Shown here in pieces: positions 44,569-55,700 of a stretch of 64,000 nt of DNA (position 1 is its first letter; each line of letters starts with the position of its first letter). The DNA comes from Platerodrilus igneus (taxonomy: Eukaryota; Arthropoda; Insecta; Coleoptera; Lycidae): the NCBI GenBank assembly GCA_036346225.1, contig JARFIW010001469.1, forward strand, positions 11,440,001 to 11,504,000, given 5' to 3'. The position numbers and the translations under genes are program-made. The notes beneath the pieces are model-generated. The model did no database searches and was not told the origin of the DNA. It saw only the letters and a program-made list of their open reading frames with translations.

Positions 44569-45715
44569 TTACTACAATCAGAGAGGAAAAAATCAACACA
44601 ATCGAAAGAAGATAAAGCATAACTTCTCTGGAATTCCAGCAGATTATCTCTGCTGAGACCAGAGAAGTACTAAAGAAAACAAACAACAAGGTTCAATCCT
44701 CCAGCACCAAAAAGCAATATAGTAGATTAGGAAAATAACATACCATGCAAACAACTAACATGACGAACACGTGAGTGTATGCACAGTGTGCGTACACGAG
44801 CGCTTACGTATATGCGCGCGCACATATGTCATGTGTGTGCGTGCACATGTATACAATAACATAAACACAAACAAACAACAATCAAATCAAGACAAGCAGT
44901 TTACCAACTTAGGTTAAGCATAGTTTTTAGGGGTTTTTAGCTGAGGAACACAACACACGCTTACTACGAGGAAACCAGTTTCCGACTGCCGATGACCGAA
45001 CCCCGTCGTAAGACGAAAAAACACACTGTCGCTCTGGGCTCCGATTTCCGGCTGCCGATGGTCGGTGCCCAGGAAAACAGAAAAACAAACAGAAACACAA
45101 ACACAAACAAATAAAACACAACACACCAATCACACAAAACACAAACATGCGCGCAACCAGAAGTGGGAACTTTACATGGTTTCCGACTGCCGATGGCCAG
45201 GGAAAGTGAATACTTCTGGAAACAAGTGAGATGGTCTGATTTCCGGCTGCCGATGGTCAGACAATCACCACAAAACATAAGAACACACCACAAATTGGTC
45301 AAATACATAAAACAAGAAACAAGCGCACACACACACACACAAAACACAAGACAGCCAGGGACGGGAGAATCCTACGGTATCCGGCTGCAGATGGCCGAGG
45401 GGGAAAACGTCACTGGAACACGTGAGAAGATCTGATTTCCGGCTGCCGATGGTCAGATCACTCAAGAACACACAGACACACAAACACACAAGAAACACAA
45501 ACACAAGTCCAACAAACATACACACAACACAAAACACTCATACACACACACAAGTGTAGGTGAAGGGTAGCTTTTAAGTAGACTAAGTTAGGTTAAGAAA
45601 TGTAAGGCATCAAACGCCAGAACAATAAATATGTTAGATATAATCAATTGGGCAAATAGGGCTTGTATTAGGTTTACAAGATTACAAGCTATAAGTATGG
45701 TAATAAATAAAAAAA
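44569..45715 (+). repeat. R1-type 3' UTR with six repeats and AC-rich tracts
   Basis: The motif TTTCCGRCTGCCGATGGYC occurs at about 44979, 45045, 45180, 45240, 45378 (TATCCGGCTGCAGATGGCC) and 45436. The odd-numbered copies mostly end GCC or ACC and the even-numbered ones GTC, so they come as three pairs separated by ACACAC-rich sequence. The 3' end is A-rich. Confidence 0.8.
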
Positions 45716-46270
45716 ATATCGGGGAAATAGGGTATATAACTGTAAAACGATAGAAGGTGACCGAACTACATCAAATAAGAAAGATCAGCAGCTATGTTCA
45801 AAGACAACGAACATAGATACAAAAAGAAAACTGTTCAAAGCATAGTGTGGAGCACAGCACAGTACATCTATGAAATAGGGGCAGTAGGAAAAGCAGACAG
45901 AAAGAGATAGAAGCCTTCTGGAATGTTGTGCTTCAGATGTATGAAAATGGTAGCATGGACAGACAAAGTTAATAACAAATAGGTTGTAGGAATAGTAGAG
46001 GAATAAAAATATCTGTGGACAATGGAAAAATAGGAGAAATAGATGGACAGGATAGGTTCTAAGGCATTTCTGGGAAATAGTACGGGATATACTACAAGCA
46101 TAGATAGGAAAGGAGAGGTACAGGAAGACCGAGATCAGACTTTAGCACACAGATAGTGATAGATGCAGACTCCAAATTTCAGGGAAATGTATAGGTTGGT
46201 TCAGACTGGGAAACAATGAGGGTACGCGTCCACCCAGTTCTAGGACTGAAGACCTAATGATGATGATGAT
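45716..46270 (+). mobile_element. LINE-derived composite, right part
   Basis: Spacer end (ATCGGGGAAATAGGGTATATAAC) and a shortened RTE-like tail (AATAAGAAAGATCAGCAGC ... GAAGACCTAATGATGATGATGATGATA) with a clear (TGA)n end at about 46254-46272. Confidence 0.75.
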
Positions 46271-46984
46271 GATATACGAAAACGGATAAAACAAATGTAG
46301 TTTATTGTATCGCTTTTACATCGTTAATGAATATTAAATGTGTAATAAGCCAATTTAAACGTATTTTGCTAATCGGGATGTTTGTGCTCTTGGCAATATT
46401 TTGTCTTTAATGGTTTAGTATCATAATTATGACGCTTCGTGCTTGGCGCTTCGTGCTTAGCGCATCGCGTTTAGCGCTTTGCTTTTGGCGCTTCGCACAT
46501 GGAGCTTCGCGATACTCCTGGGTTTAACAATAAAAACCCCTGCTATATCGTATTCGTTTTGCTCCTTGTAATTTCCTACATTTACAGAAATAGTAAGGGA
46601 CAGTGAAGTGGTAGGAACTTGCACATAAATCGTAAAAGCAAGGAGTCTATAGGCCTCACAAATTGAGTGCAGGTAATACGCTATGATGGTCTGTCGCTCC
46701 TACTGTTCACAAGCTGTAATCAATACTAATCCACATTGAGAAGAGAAACGCATTTGAGGGATGTGACAGTAACTTATTAATATCCTCGCGCGCAGTAAAA
46801 TGCGCATTCTTAGATATAATATAAAAAATTGCAATTGTTTAGGTATGGACCCTCTTGTGTCACAAGGAACTCGTTTGTGATCTTAATGTAAAAGTACTTT
46901 ACAAATGTTGACTAATGGTGGTAAATTTGTACATAAGCAAAAAATTTAATTGTATGTATGTATATAAAAAGATATTTAAAATTC
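46271..46984. other. Unassigned region with a 14-bp repeat
   Basis: Contains about six imperfect 14-bp units of the type GGCGCTTCGTGCTT at 46431-46515. Otherwise there is nothing recognisable between two LINE ends. Confidence 0.5.
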
Positions 46985-48060
46985 TTATGTAATGTATTGG
47001 ATATATCATCATCATTAGGTCCACAGTCCTGGAACTGATTGGGCGCATAACTCCATTGTTTTCTATTCTGAACTAACCTGCACATTTCGCTGAAATTCCT
47101 AGAGCCCACATCATTCACAATCTGTGTACAATAGTCTAATCTAGGTCTTTCTTTACCCATCTTCTTTCCTTTCTCTGCACTATTCCCCCATCCTTTATAA
47201 CGTGTACTATCATTGTATCTCTACCATCTTTAACCCTTTCCACATATTTCTTTTTTATCCTTACTATTTCTAGAACTTATTTGTTCTTAACTTTGTCCAT
47301 GAAATGTTTATCATACGTCTGTAACACCACATTTCAGGGACTACTATTTCCTATCCTACCTACTACACTCCACATTTCACAGTCGTAGGGGCTGTGCTAC
47401 ACACATGCTTTGAGCAATCTTTTTCTTGTTTCTATGTTTATTGTCTTCGTTAAATGCAACACGGCATTGAGCTAATCTTTTTTTTATATCTTTTGCTCTT
47501 TTCCCGTCTTGCATTAATAGACTTCCTAGGTAGCAGCAATCCTTAATCTCTTGCAAGTTCTCCTTTCGTATTTGCATTCTGGATTTTTACTTATTTCCCC
47601 CTCCTTTACATGCTAATACTTTAGCTTTATATTTGTTGATTCTCATACCATATCTCTCTGTTAGCACTGTTTAGATTTAATTAATAGTTGCTTCTAGCTC
47701 TTTTTCGTTAGATGCTAACGCCGCTATATCATCTGAATTTCTTAGCAAATCAAATATTTGTTCTTGCATATTAACCCCAAATGTCTTCTTGCATTTGATA
47801 CTATTCATCGTCTCTTCGAAATACCAGTTAAAAATTAATGGGGATAGAACACATCCCTGCCTCACCCCATTCCTAATATTTAATTCTTTACGTTCATGCT
47901 CTAAATTTATTACCGCTGTTTGTTCTTTGTATAAGCTATGTACTATCCGTCTATCCCAATTACTCAATCTACTTTTTTCAGTATTTCAAACGTTCTTTCC
48001 CAATTTACATTGTTGATACTTTTTCAAATCGACAAACCCTATATACAGGTTTTCTATTTT
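46985..48060 (-). mobile_element. RTE-like LINE (family 1), 3' portion
   Basis: Minus strand from about 48060: RT motif A region (GFVD-like), then 47677-47967 with RRIVHSLYKEQTAVINLE, GVRQGCVLSPLIFNWYFEE and NSDDIAALAS, where motif C FADD reads NSDD. Thumb 47377-47577 (YLGSLLMQDGKRAKDIKKRL) and tail 46912-47160 ([19 protein letters not shown]) follow. The 3' end is TGATGATGATATATCC near 47000. Numerous breaks. Confidence 0.8.
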
Positions 48061-48290
48061 TTCTATTGTTTTCTAAAAATATACCCTATTTTACCAAAAT
48101 TCAGTGGTAAGTAAAACGGGTTAAGCAACGTGACGGCTACCAAGATACTCTCCCACATATATTTGCCGAATAAATGGTTTTCCAATTACTCATTTCGCAC
48201 AAATAACAATTATTGAGAATACTGCAATCCTAACGTCTGTAGTTGTTTACAATAATCATTAGGTTTTACTTTTTCATCGTTAGGTTTTCC
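48061..48290 (-). mobile_element. LINE-derived spacer joined to RT
   Basis: The ~190-bp composite spacer on the minus strand (ACCACTGAATTTTGGTAAAATAGGG near 48090-48110). Unlike the other composites it joins the LINE much earlier, inside the RT at AGAAAACAATAGAAAA, a short block shared by spacer and RT. Confidence 0.6.
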
Positions 48291-49433
48291 GTTCTGAAAC
48301 TTATTGCATGCGCACCTCCATTGTTATATATTTAGAGCTAACCTTCACATTTCTATGAAATTCTCACAGCCTACATCTTTCACTATTTGTACGCAATAGT
48401 CTAATCTAGGTACATCTACCTCTTTTTTTTCCTTCCCTGTATTTAATATATCCCGCATTATTCCCTCATGCCTTAAAATGTGTCCTATCATCCTACTTCT
48501 ATCTTTTATTTTCACATATTTTTTCTTCCACTACCATTTCTAGTACCTCTTTGTTTTTAACTTTGACTTTTCATGATATCTTCACCATACGTCTGTAGCA
48601 CCACATTTCAGGAGTTTCAATCTTTTTTCTGTCCGCATTTTCTGCTGTCCACGTTTCACAGCCGTAGAGTGCTGTGCTGAACACAATTGCTTTTAGCAGT
48701 CTTCTTCTTGTTTCCATGTTTATTGCCTTCGAACGTAGTAATTTAATTTTTTTGATAAATGCAACACGGCCTTGTGCTAATCTTTGTTTTATATCTGCGT
48801 TATTTGGCTTTCCATGTAGTAAAAATCCTTAACTTCTAGTAAATTCTGGTTTCCTACTTGTATTCTGAGTTCTGACTTATTTTCTTCTCCTTCACGCACT
48901 AGCACTTTAGTTTTATTTTATTAACTTCCATACCGTATTTCTCTGCTAGTACTGTTTCCATTTCCTTAAGAACTGCTCCTAGCTGTTCCTTGCTAGACGC
49001 TTATACAGCTATATCGTCTGCAAATCTGATCATATCGATCGTTTGTCCCTGTATCAGAATGTCAAACGTCTTTCTGCATTTAACAGCATTCGTTTCATCT
49101 TCTATATACGACTTAAACATTAATGGGGCTGGCGCACGTTCCTATCTCCTCCCTCTTCTAATGTTTACTTGTCTACGTTCTTGCTATAATTCTATTACAG
49201 CTGTCTGCTCTTTGTATAAGCTATGTACCATTCGTCTATTTCCAATTCGTATATCTTTTAGTATTTCGAAAATTTTTCCCATTTTACATTGTCGAATGCT
49301 TTTTCCAAATCTACAACCTCAGACACACACTTTCTCCTTTTTATATTGTTTCTCCATAACTCTTAAAATGAAAATGGCTTTTGTATTCCCTGTTTTTCCT
49401 AAACCAAATTTATCTTCTCCTAGAATTTCTTCA
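48291..49433 (-). mobile_element. RTE-like LINE (family 1), 3' half
   Basis: Minus-strand RT palm, thumb and tail, with many stops. It is continuous with 51103-51958 on the other side of an inserted element; the target duplication AGAATTTCTTCA (49422-49433 and 51103-51114) joins them. Confidence 0.8.
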
Positions 49434-50205
49434 ATAGACATGTTACGTTTTGCAGATGATATAGCCATTATAGCAGAGTCTAGAAAAGAGTTAGGAGAGT
49501 TTTTAAATATTTTAGATGAGATACTACAGAGTAACTATAGTATGAGAATTAACCCAGGAAAGTCAAAGATAATGACAAGTGAGTTACACCCTAGTTCTAG
49601 ACCAAAATTAAAAATAGGTAATACCGAGACAGATGAGGTAGATGAATTTTGCTATTTAGGTAGTATCATTACAAAGGATGGACGTAGCAGAAGGGATATA
49701 GTAGCTAGAATAGCTCAAGCTAGAAAAATGTTTTTAAAAAAGAAAAACTTACTAATAGCTAATAGTATTAGTTTAGATAATAGAAAAGTTTTTAAAGTCG
49801 TACGTATGGAGCGTTCTACTATACGGTAGTGAGACTTGGACAATTAAAGAAGTAGATAAGAAAAGGATAGAAGCTTTTGAAACTTGGTGTTATAGGAGAA
49901 TGTTAAAGATTAGCTGGACAGATAGAGTAACAAACGAGGAAGTTTATAGAAGGATAGGTGAGGAACCCTGTATGTGGAAACAATTGAAGGTCAGGAGAGA
50001 TAGAATGATAGGGCACCAGTTAAGACATGAGGGACTATTTAGTCAAGTCTTAGATTATAGACTACCAAATAAAAATAGAGTAGGAAGGCCTAGACAAAGC
50101 TATATTAGTCAAATAATTAGAGATTTAGGTTGTGAAGGGTATGTGGACCTTTTTAGATTAGCTCAGAATAGAAAAGAATTTAGAGCTGCGTCAAACCGAC
50201 TTTAA
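49434..50205 (+). pseudogene. RT C-terminal region of family-2 RTE-like LINE
   Basis: Begins MLRFADDIAIIAESRKELGE (motif C FADD), then MRINPGKSKIMTSELHP, FCYLGSIITKDGRSRRDIVA. A frameshift near 49800 follows, then ETWTIKEVDKKRIEAFETWC, ISWTDRVTNEEVYRRIGEEP, RDRMIGHQLRHEGLF and GRPRQSYISQIIRDLGCEG to a natural stop at 50205. Only one frame break was noticed, so this copy is relatively young. Everything upstream of the FADD box was lost by 5' truncation. Confidence 0.8.
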
Positions 50206-50245
50206 GTAAGTTCGAAAACAAAACAAAAAAAATAAAAATCAGTTA

Positions 50246-50806
50246 ACTAAATGTCACCAGGACATAACTCACAATTAGTTAGAGGTCTGGCATGTTGGTA
50301 GCGTTTCGTTGCTTAAGCCTTACCATAACATATAATTTAATAAACGTCACCATGATATAGCTCACAATTAGGTAGCGGTCTGGCATGTTGGTAGCGATTT
50401 GTTGCTTAAGCCTTACCATAACATATAATTTAATAAACGTCACCTTGACATAACTCACAATTAGGTAGCGGTCTGGCATGTTGGTAGCGTTTCGTTGCTT
50501 AAGCCTTATCATAACAGATAATTTAATAAACGTCATCATGACATAACTCACAATTAGGTATCGGTCTGGCATGTTGGTAGCGTTTCGTTGCTTAAGCCTT
50601 ACCACAACAGATAATTTAATAAACGTCATCATGACATAACTCACAATTAGGTAGCGGTCTGGCATGTTGGTAGCGATTTGTTGCTTAAGCCTTACCATAA
50701 CATATAATTTAATAAACGGCACCATAACATAACTCACAATTAGGTAGCGGTCTGGCATGTTGACAGCGATTCGTTGCTTAAGCCTTACCATAACATATAA
50801 TTTAAC
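50246..50806 (+). repeat. 93-bp tandem repeat, six units
   Basis: GGTCTGGCATGTTGG recurs at 50284, 50377, 50470, 50563, 50656 and 50749, exactly 93 bp apart. Units contain GTTGCTTAAGCCTTACC and ATAATTTAATAAACGTCA. Because 93 is divisible by three, one minus-strand frame stays open for 170 codons; this is a by-product of the period. Confidence 0.93.
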
Positions 50807-50934
50807 ACTTTTCCTTTTTGAAGCGGATAACCAGGTTATATTTCATTTCCCTATAAATGGTAATCATGTAAACATGTTAGAGTTCTTTAACAACCATCAG
50901 GTTGCTAATATCTATGTAGAGCCAGCTGGATAGG

Positions 50935-51102
50935 AAAAAGATAGAAGGATATAGGAAGACCTAGACCAAACTATATTAGTCAAATTATTAGAAATTTAGG
51001 TTGTGAAGGGTATGTAGAGCTTTTTAGATTAGCACAGAATAGAAAAGAAGTTAGAGCTGCGTCAAACCGACCTTAAGTAAGGTCGAAAACAAAATGATGA
51101 TG
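50935..51102 (+). mobile_element. Second family-2 LINE tail
   Basis: Matches the end of 50080-50215 (CCTAGACCAAACTATATTAG ... GCGTCAAACCGACCTTAAG) and finishes with ATGATGATG directly before the target repeat. Confidence 0.8.
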
Positions 51103-51958
51103 AGAATTTCTTCAGCCCGTTTTCCATCCGCTTTTGTATAATTCTATTTCATATTTTTGATACGTGTGCTATTATACTTATTGTTCGAAAATTTCCACAT
51201 TTTTCCGCACCCCTCATTCTTGTGTATAGTGACTATGGTGCTACGTTTGTAATCTTTGGGTATCTCACTTATCTCATACATTTAGCTTACAAGTTGGAAG
51301 AGACGTTCTGTTACTGATTGTCGAGCGGTTTTTAGAGTTTCTGTTTGCATTTTATCTGTACCCGGAGCCTTATTATTTTTCAGACCCTTTAATACTAATG
51401 CAAACTCGTCTCTAAGTATTGGACATCCAAAGTCATTCTTTTTAATGCCTGTTTCCTGTTCTAGGGCTTCTAGTTCTGATCCTGTATAGAAATTGCCTAT
51501 ATATATTCTTGTCATCTATCCACTTTGTCTACATATTCTATAATGATGTCTCCTCATGTGCCTCTTATGTGTTTGCTATATGACTTTATATCTCTTAAAT
51601 TCATTCTAATTGGTCTGTGTGCTTCGTCTGTCTTTTTAATTTTCATCTTACTTTGTACCTCTTTGCATTTTCCTCAATCCATTATTTCTTAGCTTTTCAG
51701 CATTTGCGTATATTTCCGATTTTATGGCTTTGTATCTGTGTTTTATTGTTTCGTCTGGTCTGTTTTGTATTTTCACCATTCTTCTATTAAATTCAAAATA
51801 TCTTTCGTCACCCATTGTGTCTTATTTTCTTTTTGTTTATACCCTAGATTATCTCATGCTGTAACTTCCAAACTGGATTAAATTTATTCCATTCTGCTCC
51901 TACTTACCTCCTTAGTATTCAGAAAATTTTCTTAGTTGTTTGAACATTTTGTTAGAAT
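51103..51958 (-). mobile_element. RTE-like LINE (family 1), upstream part
   Basis: Minus strand: linker, RT N-terminal block (51282-51515: LGCPILRDEFALVLKGLKNN-like and KAPGTDKMQTETLK) and the region up to the family-2 insertion. 5'-truncated near 51958 within the linker. Confidence 0.75.
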
Positions 51959-52199
51959 TTTTCTCAATATTGGATATATAATATATTTCAATGAAAATTT
52001 TTCGCTCAAAGAATACCTCTGAGAAATGCCTGCATTGCACATATGATCGAAACGTTTAGAGTAGTATAAAATCAGGATAATAATTATAAAAAAAAGGTCA
52101 TAGTAGCAATTGTTTGAACCTTAAATAGTACTAGAAGTTAGAAAACTATATTTATTTATCATCAAAAATATATAATTTGCATATTATGCAAGGAGCAAA
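51959..52199. other. Short unassigned stretch
   Basis: AT-rich, no feature seen. Confidence 0.3.
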
Positions 52200-52809
52200 C
52201 ATTTAGCATCCTGTATAAGGATTGCAGTTGACTTTAATTAATGCCGGGAAGCGTATTCTTCAACAATAAACACACATTCAGCAAAAGAAATAACTCTACA
52301 CGCAATCAAACTTGTCTTAAACCAAAAAGCATTCATAAATTGTAAATAGATACGCGTTAAATGCAGTAAAAGCTAGAAAATCACGATACAATTCCTATTA
52401 AAATTAAACGTGCGATAGTGAAAGGAGATAGCAAAGCGTTCTGATAATAAACGCATCTTTCGAAATAAATACGTTTTGGAAACGCAGGATGTAAACAGAA
52501 ATATGTTAATTTACGTCATTTCATCTACGTAATTTTCTACATCGAGTTAACACAAAACCCAAAGTATTATCTAGACAAATAAACGCCAAAAGATTAACTA
52601 CGTGCCAATGCGAATTAGAAATTCCTGTAACAACAACAAAACAGACGGTCTAAAATAAATACAGAATAGAAATCCACTGGTATCCTACGTGACCAAGAAC
52701 ATCGTTCCGGCGAATTATTATCAGACAGATACCTGTAAAAGTCCAAAGTATTCAAAACATTCTATGGCTGATCGTAAACTTTGAACAAACAACGCTGATA
52801 ACCAATGAA

Positions 52810-52862
52810 TTTTAGATGAGGGCATTGCTTATATAACACGCGAATTTGATAAGCAGGCAGTG
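52810..52862 (+). promoter_or_regulatory. Candidate promoter of repeat unit 1
   Basis: ACCAATGAA just upstream (about 52800), TTATATAAC at about 52829, and an initiator-like GGCAGTGTTC at about 52855, some 28 bp downstream. Both the elements and their spacing are repeated in unit 2. Confidence 0.55.
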
Positions 52863-53979
52863 TTCATTCAAACTGAGCACATTCCACATCACTTATAGTC
52901 AAGAATTTACGCAACGAGTGAATATTAAAATTATAATAATTAAATATTTGCGAAAGTGGTGTTAGAGAATTCTAAAGTAAATAGTAGTGCGAAATAAATG
53001 AGACAAGTTTCGCTGTTTGCTGGAAAACGTGAGTAAAAGTTTATTAATTAATTATTTTTAAATATTTATAATTTAGGGCTCTAAGTAAATCCAAGGCTAG
53101 AAATCTAAGTGAGACCACGAAAATTCAAGTAATATTAAGAAAAGACTAGAAATATAAGTGAGACTACGAAAATCTAAGTAAATCTAAGAAAAGACTGAGC
53201 AAATACTAAGTAAATTAAGAAAATACTAGACTATTGATTAAACGGGGTAAAATTTGGAAACTAAATAAGTTGATAATACTGGGAAGAAATCCGATTAAAA
53301 ATATTGGTTTAAATCTATGCAAAGCCGCACAAAACAGAGGATTGTTATAAGCATTGAATGGAGGAACTCAACTAAAAATAATCCTATGGTACTGATCCAT
53401 AGCACGCAGCAGCAGATCCAGGGAAAACAAAAGAAAGATGCACAAGGAAAACTACTGGTCAGTACTATCTAGCACAAGGCATTATTTTCTCTTTATTTTG
53501 AACATTGCCTATATTTATTATACCAACAAAATTTCTTTTATACGTGAAAATTTACGTAAAAAGGGGAAAGGCCTTGAATGTTCCAAGATTTTCTAGTAGA
53601 GTACAGTGTCATTTTTGCTGGCTTTAAAATAAGAAAGGGAGTTATAATTTTGGGGATAAAACAATTTAAAAATTATTATCATTTGATTCAGGGGTTTATT
53701 TTGTCATACAGTAAAACATATTAAGCTGTGAAGCGTATATGATTTTTTTCTTTCTCATTATACAAATATTAGTCGATTTCGTTTTTTTCATTCAAAGCAG
53801 GAAAAGTATTAGATAAAAGGGAAGGTAAATTATTTGTTATCGTAACGTTGTGCACTCTGTGTGAATTAGACTGAGCTAGCCGAGGCATATTTAAATTTTA
53901 GGATATTAAAAGACAGAGCGGTGGCGGACAGCAGGAGATTGAACGTATAATTACATCGGTGTGCAGCACTATCATATCA

Positions 53980-53981
<2 letters not shown>

Positions 53982-54007
<26 letters not shown>
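53982..54007. repeat. (TA)n microsatellite
   Basis: Uninterrupted TA dinucleotides at the end of repeat unit 1. Confidence 0.95.
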
Positions 54008-54010
<3 letters not shown>

Positions 54011-55661
54011 ATGCTATAATTATAGGGTAGTTTAGGGGTAAGTTAAGTCACAGGGGTCGTAGAACAAATAAAAGCAACTTCCAATTAACAAAAGCACATA
54101 ACTCCAGAAATTATAAGAGTAAATAGGTCACGATACATATTGTTAGTTGAGAGCATACTGTATATAAAAATACATGAAATTAAATGCATAATAATATAGA
54201 AATATCCAAGAGTAGTTACAGGTTAAGATAAGATTTGAAAACGCAACAAAATGCATCAAAATTAAATCAACGGGAACTTATATGAATTGGCTTTATAAAT
54301 ATTTAATAAGTGCGTTAAAAATATCATCGTATACGCAATCTAAATTATGCATTATTTGAAAATCGTACGTGACATAAAGAATCACATTTGTTCAAAAATC
54401 CAATATTAACTAGGAAATAAACAAGCACCAGATTATTTCGGTTTAGATTACAATAAATAACAAACACTGAATACGTGATTTAATAAAAGGAAATTGTTGG
54501 GATTTCTCAATTAATACTATGATGTGTGAATGTAATACGTGACAAGTCAAGCATTCATCCGAATATTTGAACTAAATAATTGGTGAAAATTCCGAAGTAC
54601 ACAAAGATAAAGACAAAAGGTGTCGTCCCAACACGCGAATGAACGAATTAAAAGCAAGAGAGGTACGGCTTTAAATACGATATGAATGGAGCGACAAGTT
54701 TAGTATACATTTTAAACTGGGCTAAGACTATGTTCTAAAGTGCTAAATTATTTTACGTAACCAGTGAAACGAAAGTTAAAGTAAAATCATTTTGAAAAGT
54801 GTACGAATTGTGCAACGGGTGAGCTGACCTACTTAATAAAAATACATTTCTAACATAAATAAAACAGGGCTTTTAATTACTGACATGGAAAAGGTTTTAT
54901 TACTGACATGGAAAATGTTCAATTACTGACTTTTAATACCGACATAAAAATATTCTATTACTGATATTTAAATTGGATCTTAATAATGGTAGTTTAAACT
55001 AGATTAATTTATTACTGGTATCTTAATACTGGCTTTGGGATTTTAATTTATTGAATTGGATTCTAATAACGATTTGGATTGTATTTTGGTTTTGACATCG
55101 ACTTCCAAATTTGACTCTCAATATTGAGACTTGGCACGAAAACTCTTGGGAGATGCAGAGGAACTACAGAAGCATTCCAGGTTAGCGATATTGATATAAT
55201 TTATTACTGAAAACTGTTTTAATTCAATATTTTTCGTATCTGTAAGAGTCAACAAAACACAGTAGTTTCATTGATCAATTTATGAAAAAGGTAATATCAT
55301 CTTGAAACGTTTCAAAGGTCCCTAAAAATAAGCAAAAAGGCTAGTTTTGCTAGCTTCAATTTCATAAATCTGGTATATGTAAATATTCTAAAAAGGGGGA
55401 GATTTTAAAAGTTGTAAATATTTAATCATTATATTGTGTATTGTAGAATTGCTTTATTTAATTAAATCAGCTAGTTGAGGCAAAAACCCATAACTTAACA
55501 CTTCACACCATTGGTGCTTGATTGATAAATGGGGATATCACAGCAATTTATGTACACCCAATCGTGGGGCTGGAGTAACACAGCAATTTATGACATGCCC
55601 AATCGTGGGACTAAATGTTATAACAATATCAAAGGGGCAAAAAAAATAATACAGCAATATA

Positions 55662-55700
<39 letters not shown>

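Larger units (their letters stand above)
41463..45715 (+). mobile_element. R1-clade LINE with poly(A)-like end
   Basis: ORF2 has an AP endonuclease (41515-42336), RT (42357-43678) and a C-terminal region with a CCHC zinc motif (43680-44568). A ~1.1-kb 3' UTR ends AATAAATAAAAAAA at about 45700-45715. The LQEPY start of the endonuclease, WWP after motif A, and the CxC-x7-H-x4-C motif fit the R1 clade (R1/TRAS/Waldo relatives). No ORF1 is seen, so it is 5'-truncated just before ORF2. Frameshifts at about 42340, 43118 and 43678 disable it. It is not inserted in rDNA or telomeric repeats but in a LINE-derived spacer. Confidence 0.88.
49434..51102 (+). mobile_element. RTE-like LINE (family 2), 5'-truncated, with satellite and second tail
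   Basis: A single insertion bounded by the 12-bp target duplication AGAATTTCTTCA. It holds the RT C-terminal part (49434-50205), a non-coding stretch, six 93-bp repeats (50246-50806), unique sequence, and a second family-2 tail (50935-51102) ending AAAATGATGATG. Family 2 differs from family 1 in protein (ADDIAIIAESRKELGEFLN) but keeps the same layout and a TGA-type end. Confidence 0.82.
52200..54010 (+). repeat. Diverged 1.8-kb direct repeat, unit 1 (promoter-bearing)
   Basis: Blocks match 58690-60500 at a constant offset of 6482 (for example CGAATTTGAT at 52841 and 59323, CGAGGCAT at 53881 and 60363). Similarity is roughly 70-85 percent in the blocks I lined up by eye. It contains a CCAAT/TATA/initiator promoter, a short exon-like segment with GTGAGT donor at about 53030, a GCACGCAGCAGCAG block at about 53403, a strongly kept block at 53845-53890, and a (TA)n end. 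No long reading frame. Confidence 0.7.

Noticed and set aside
44914..45537. Cysteine/valine-rich minus-strand frames that look like membrane proteins
   Set aside because: They are translations of ACACAC-rich sequence in the R1-type 3' UTR.
50279..50791. 170-codon minus-strand frame with a 31-residue repeat
   Set aside because: It lies wholly in the 93-bp satellite. The period is a multiple of three, so the frame stays open without coding selection.
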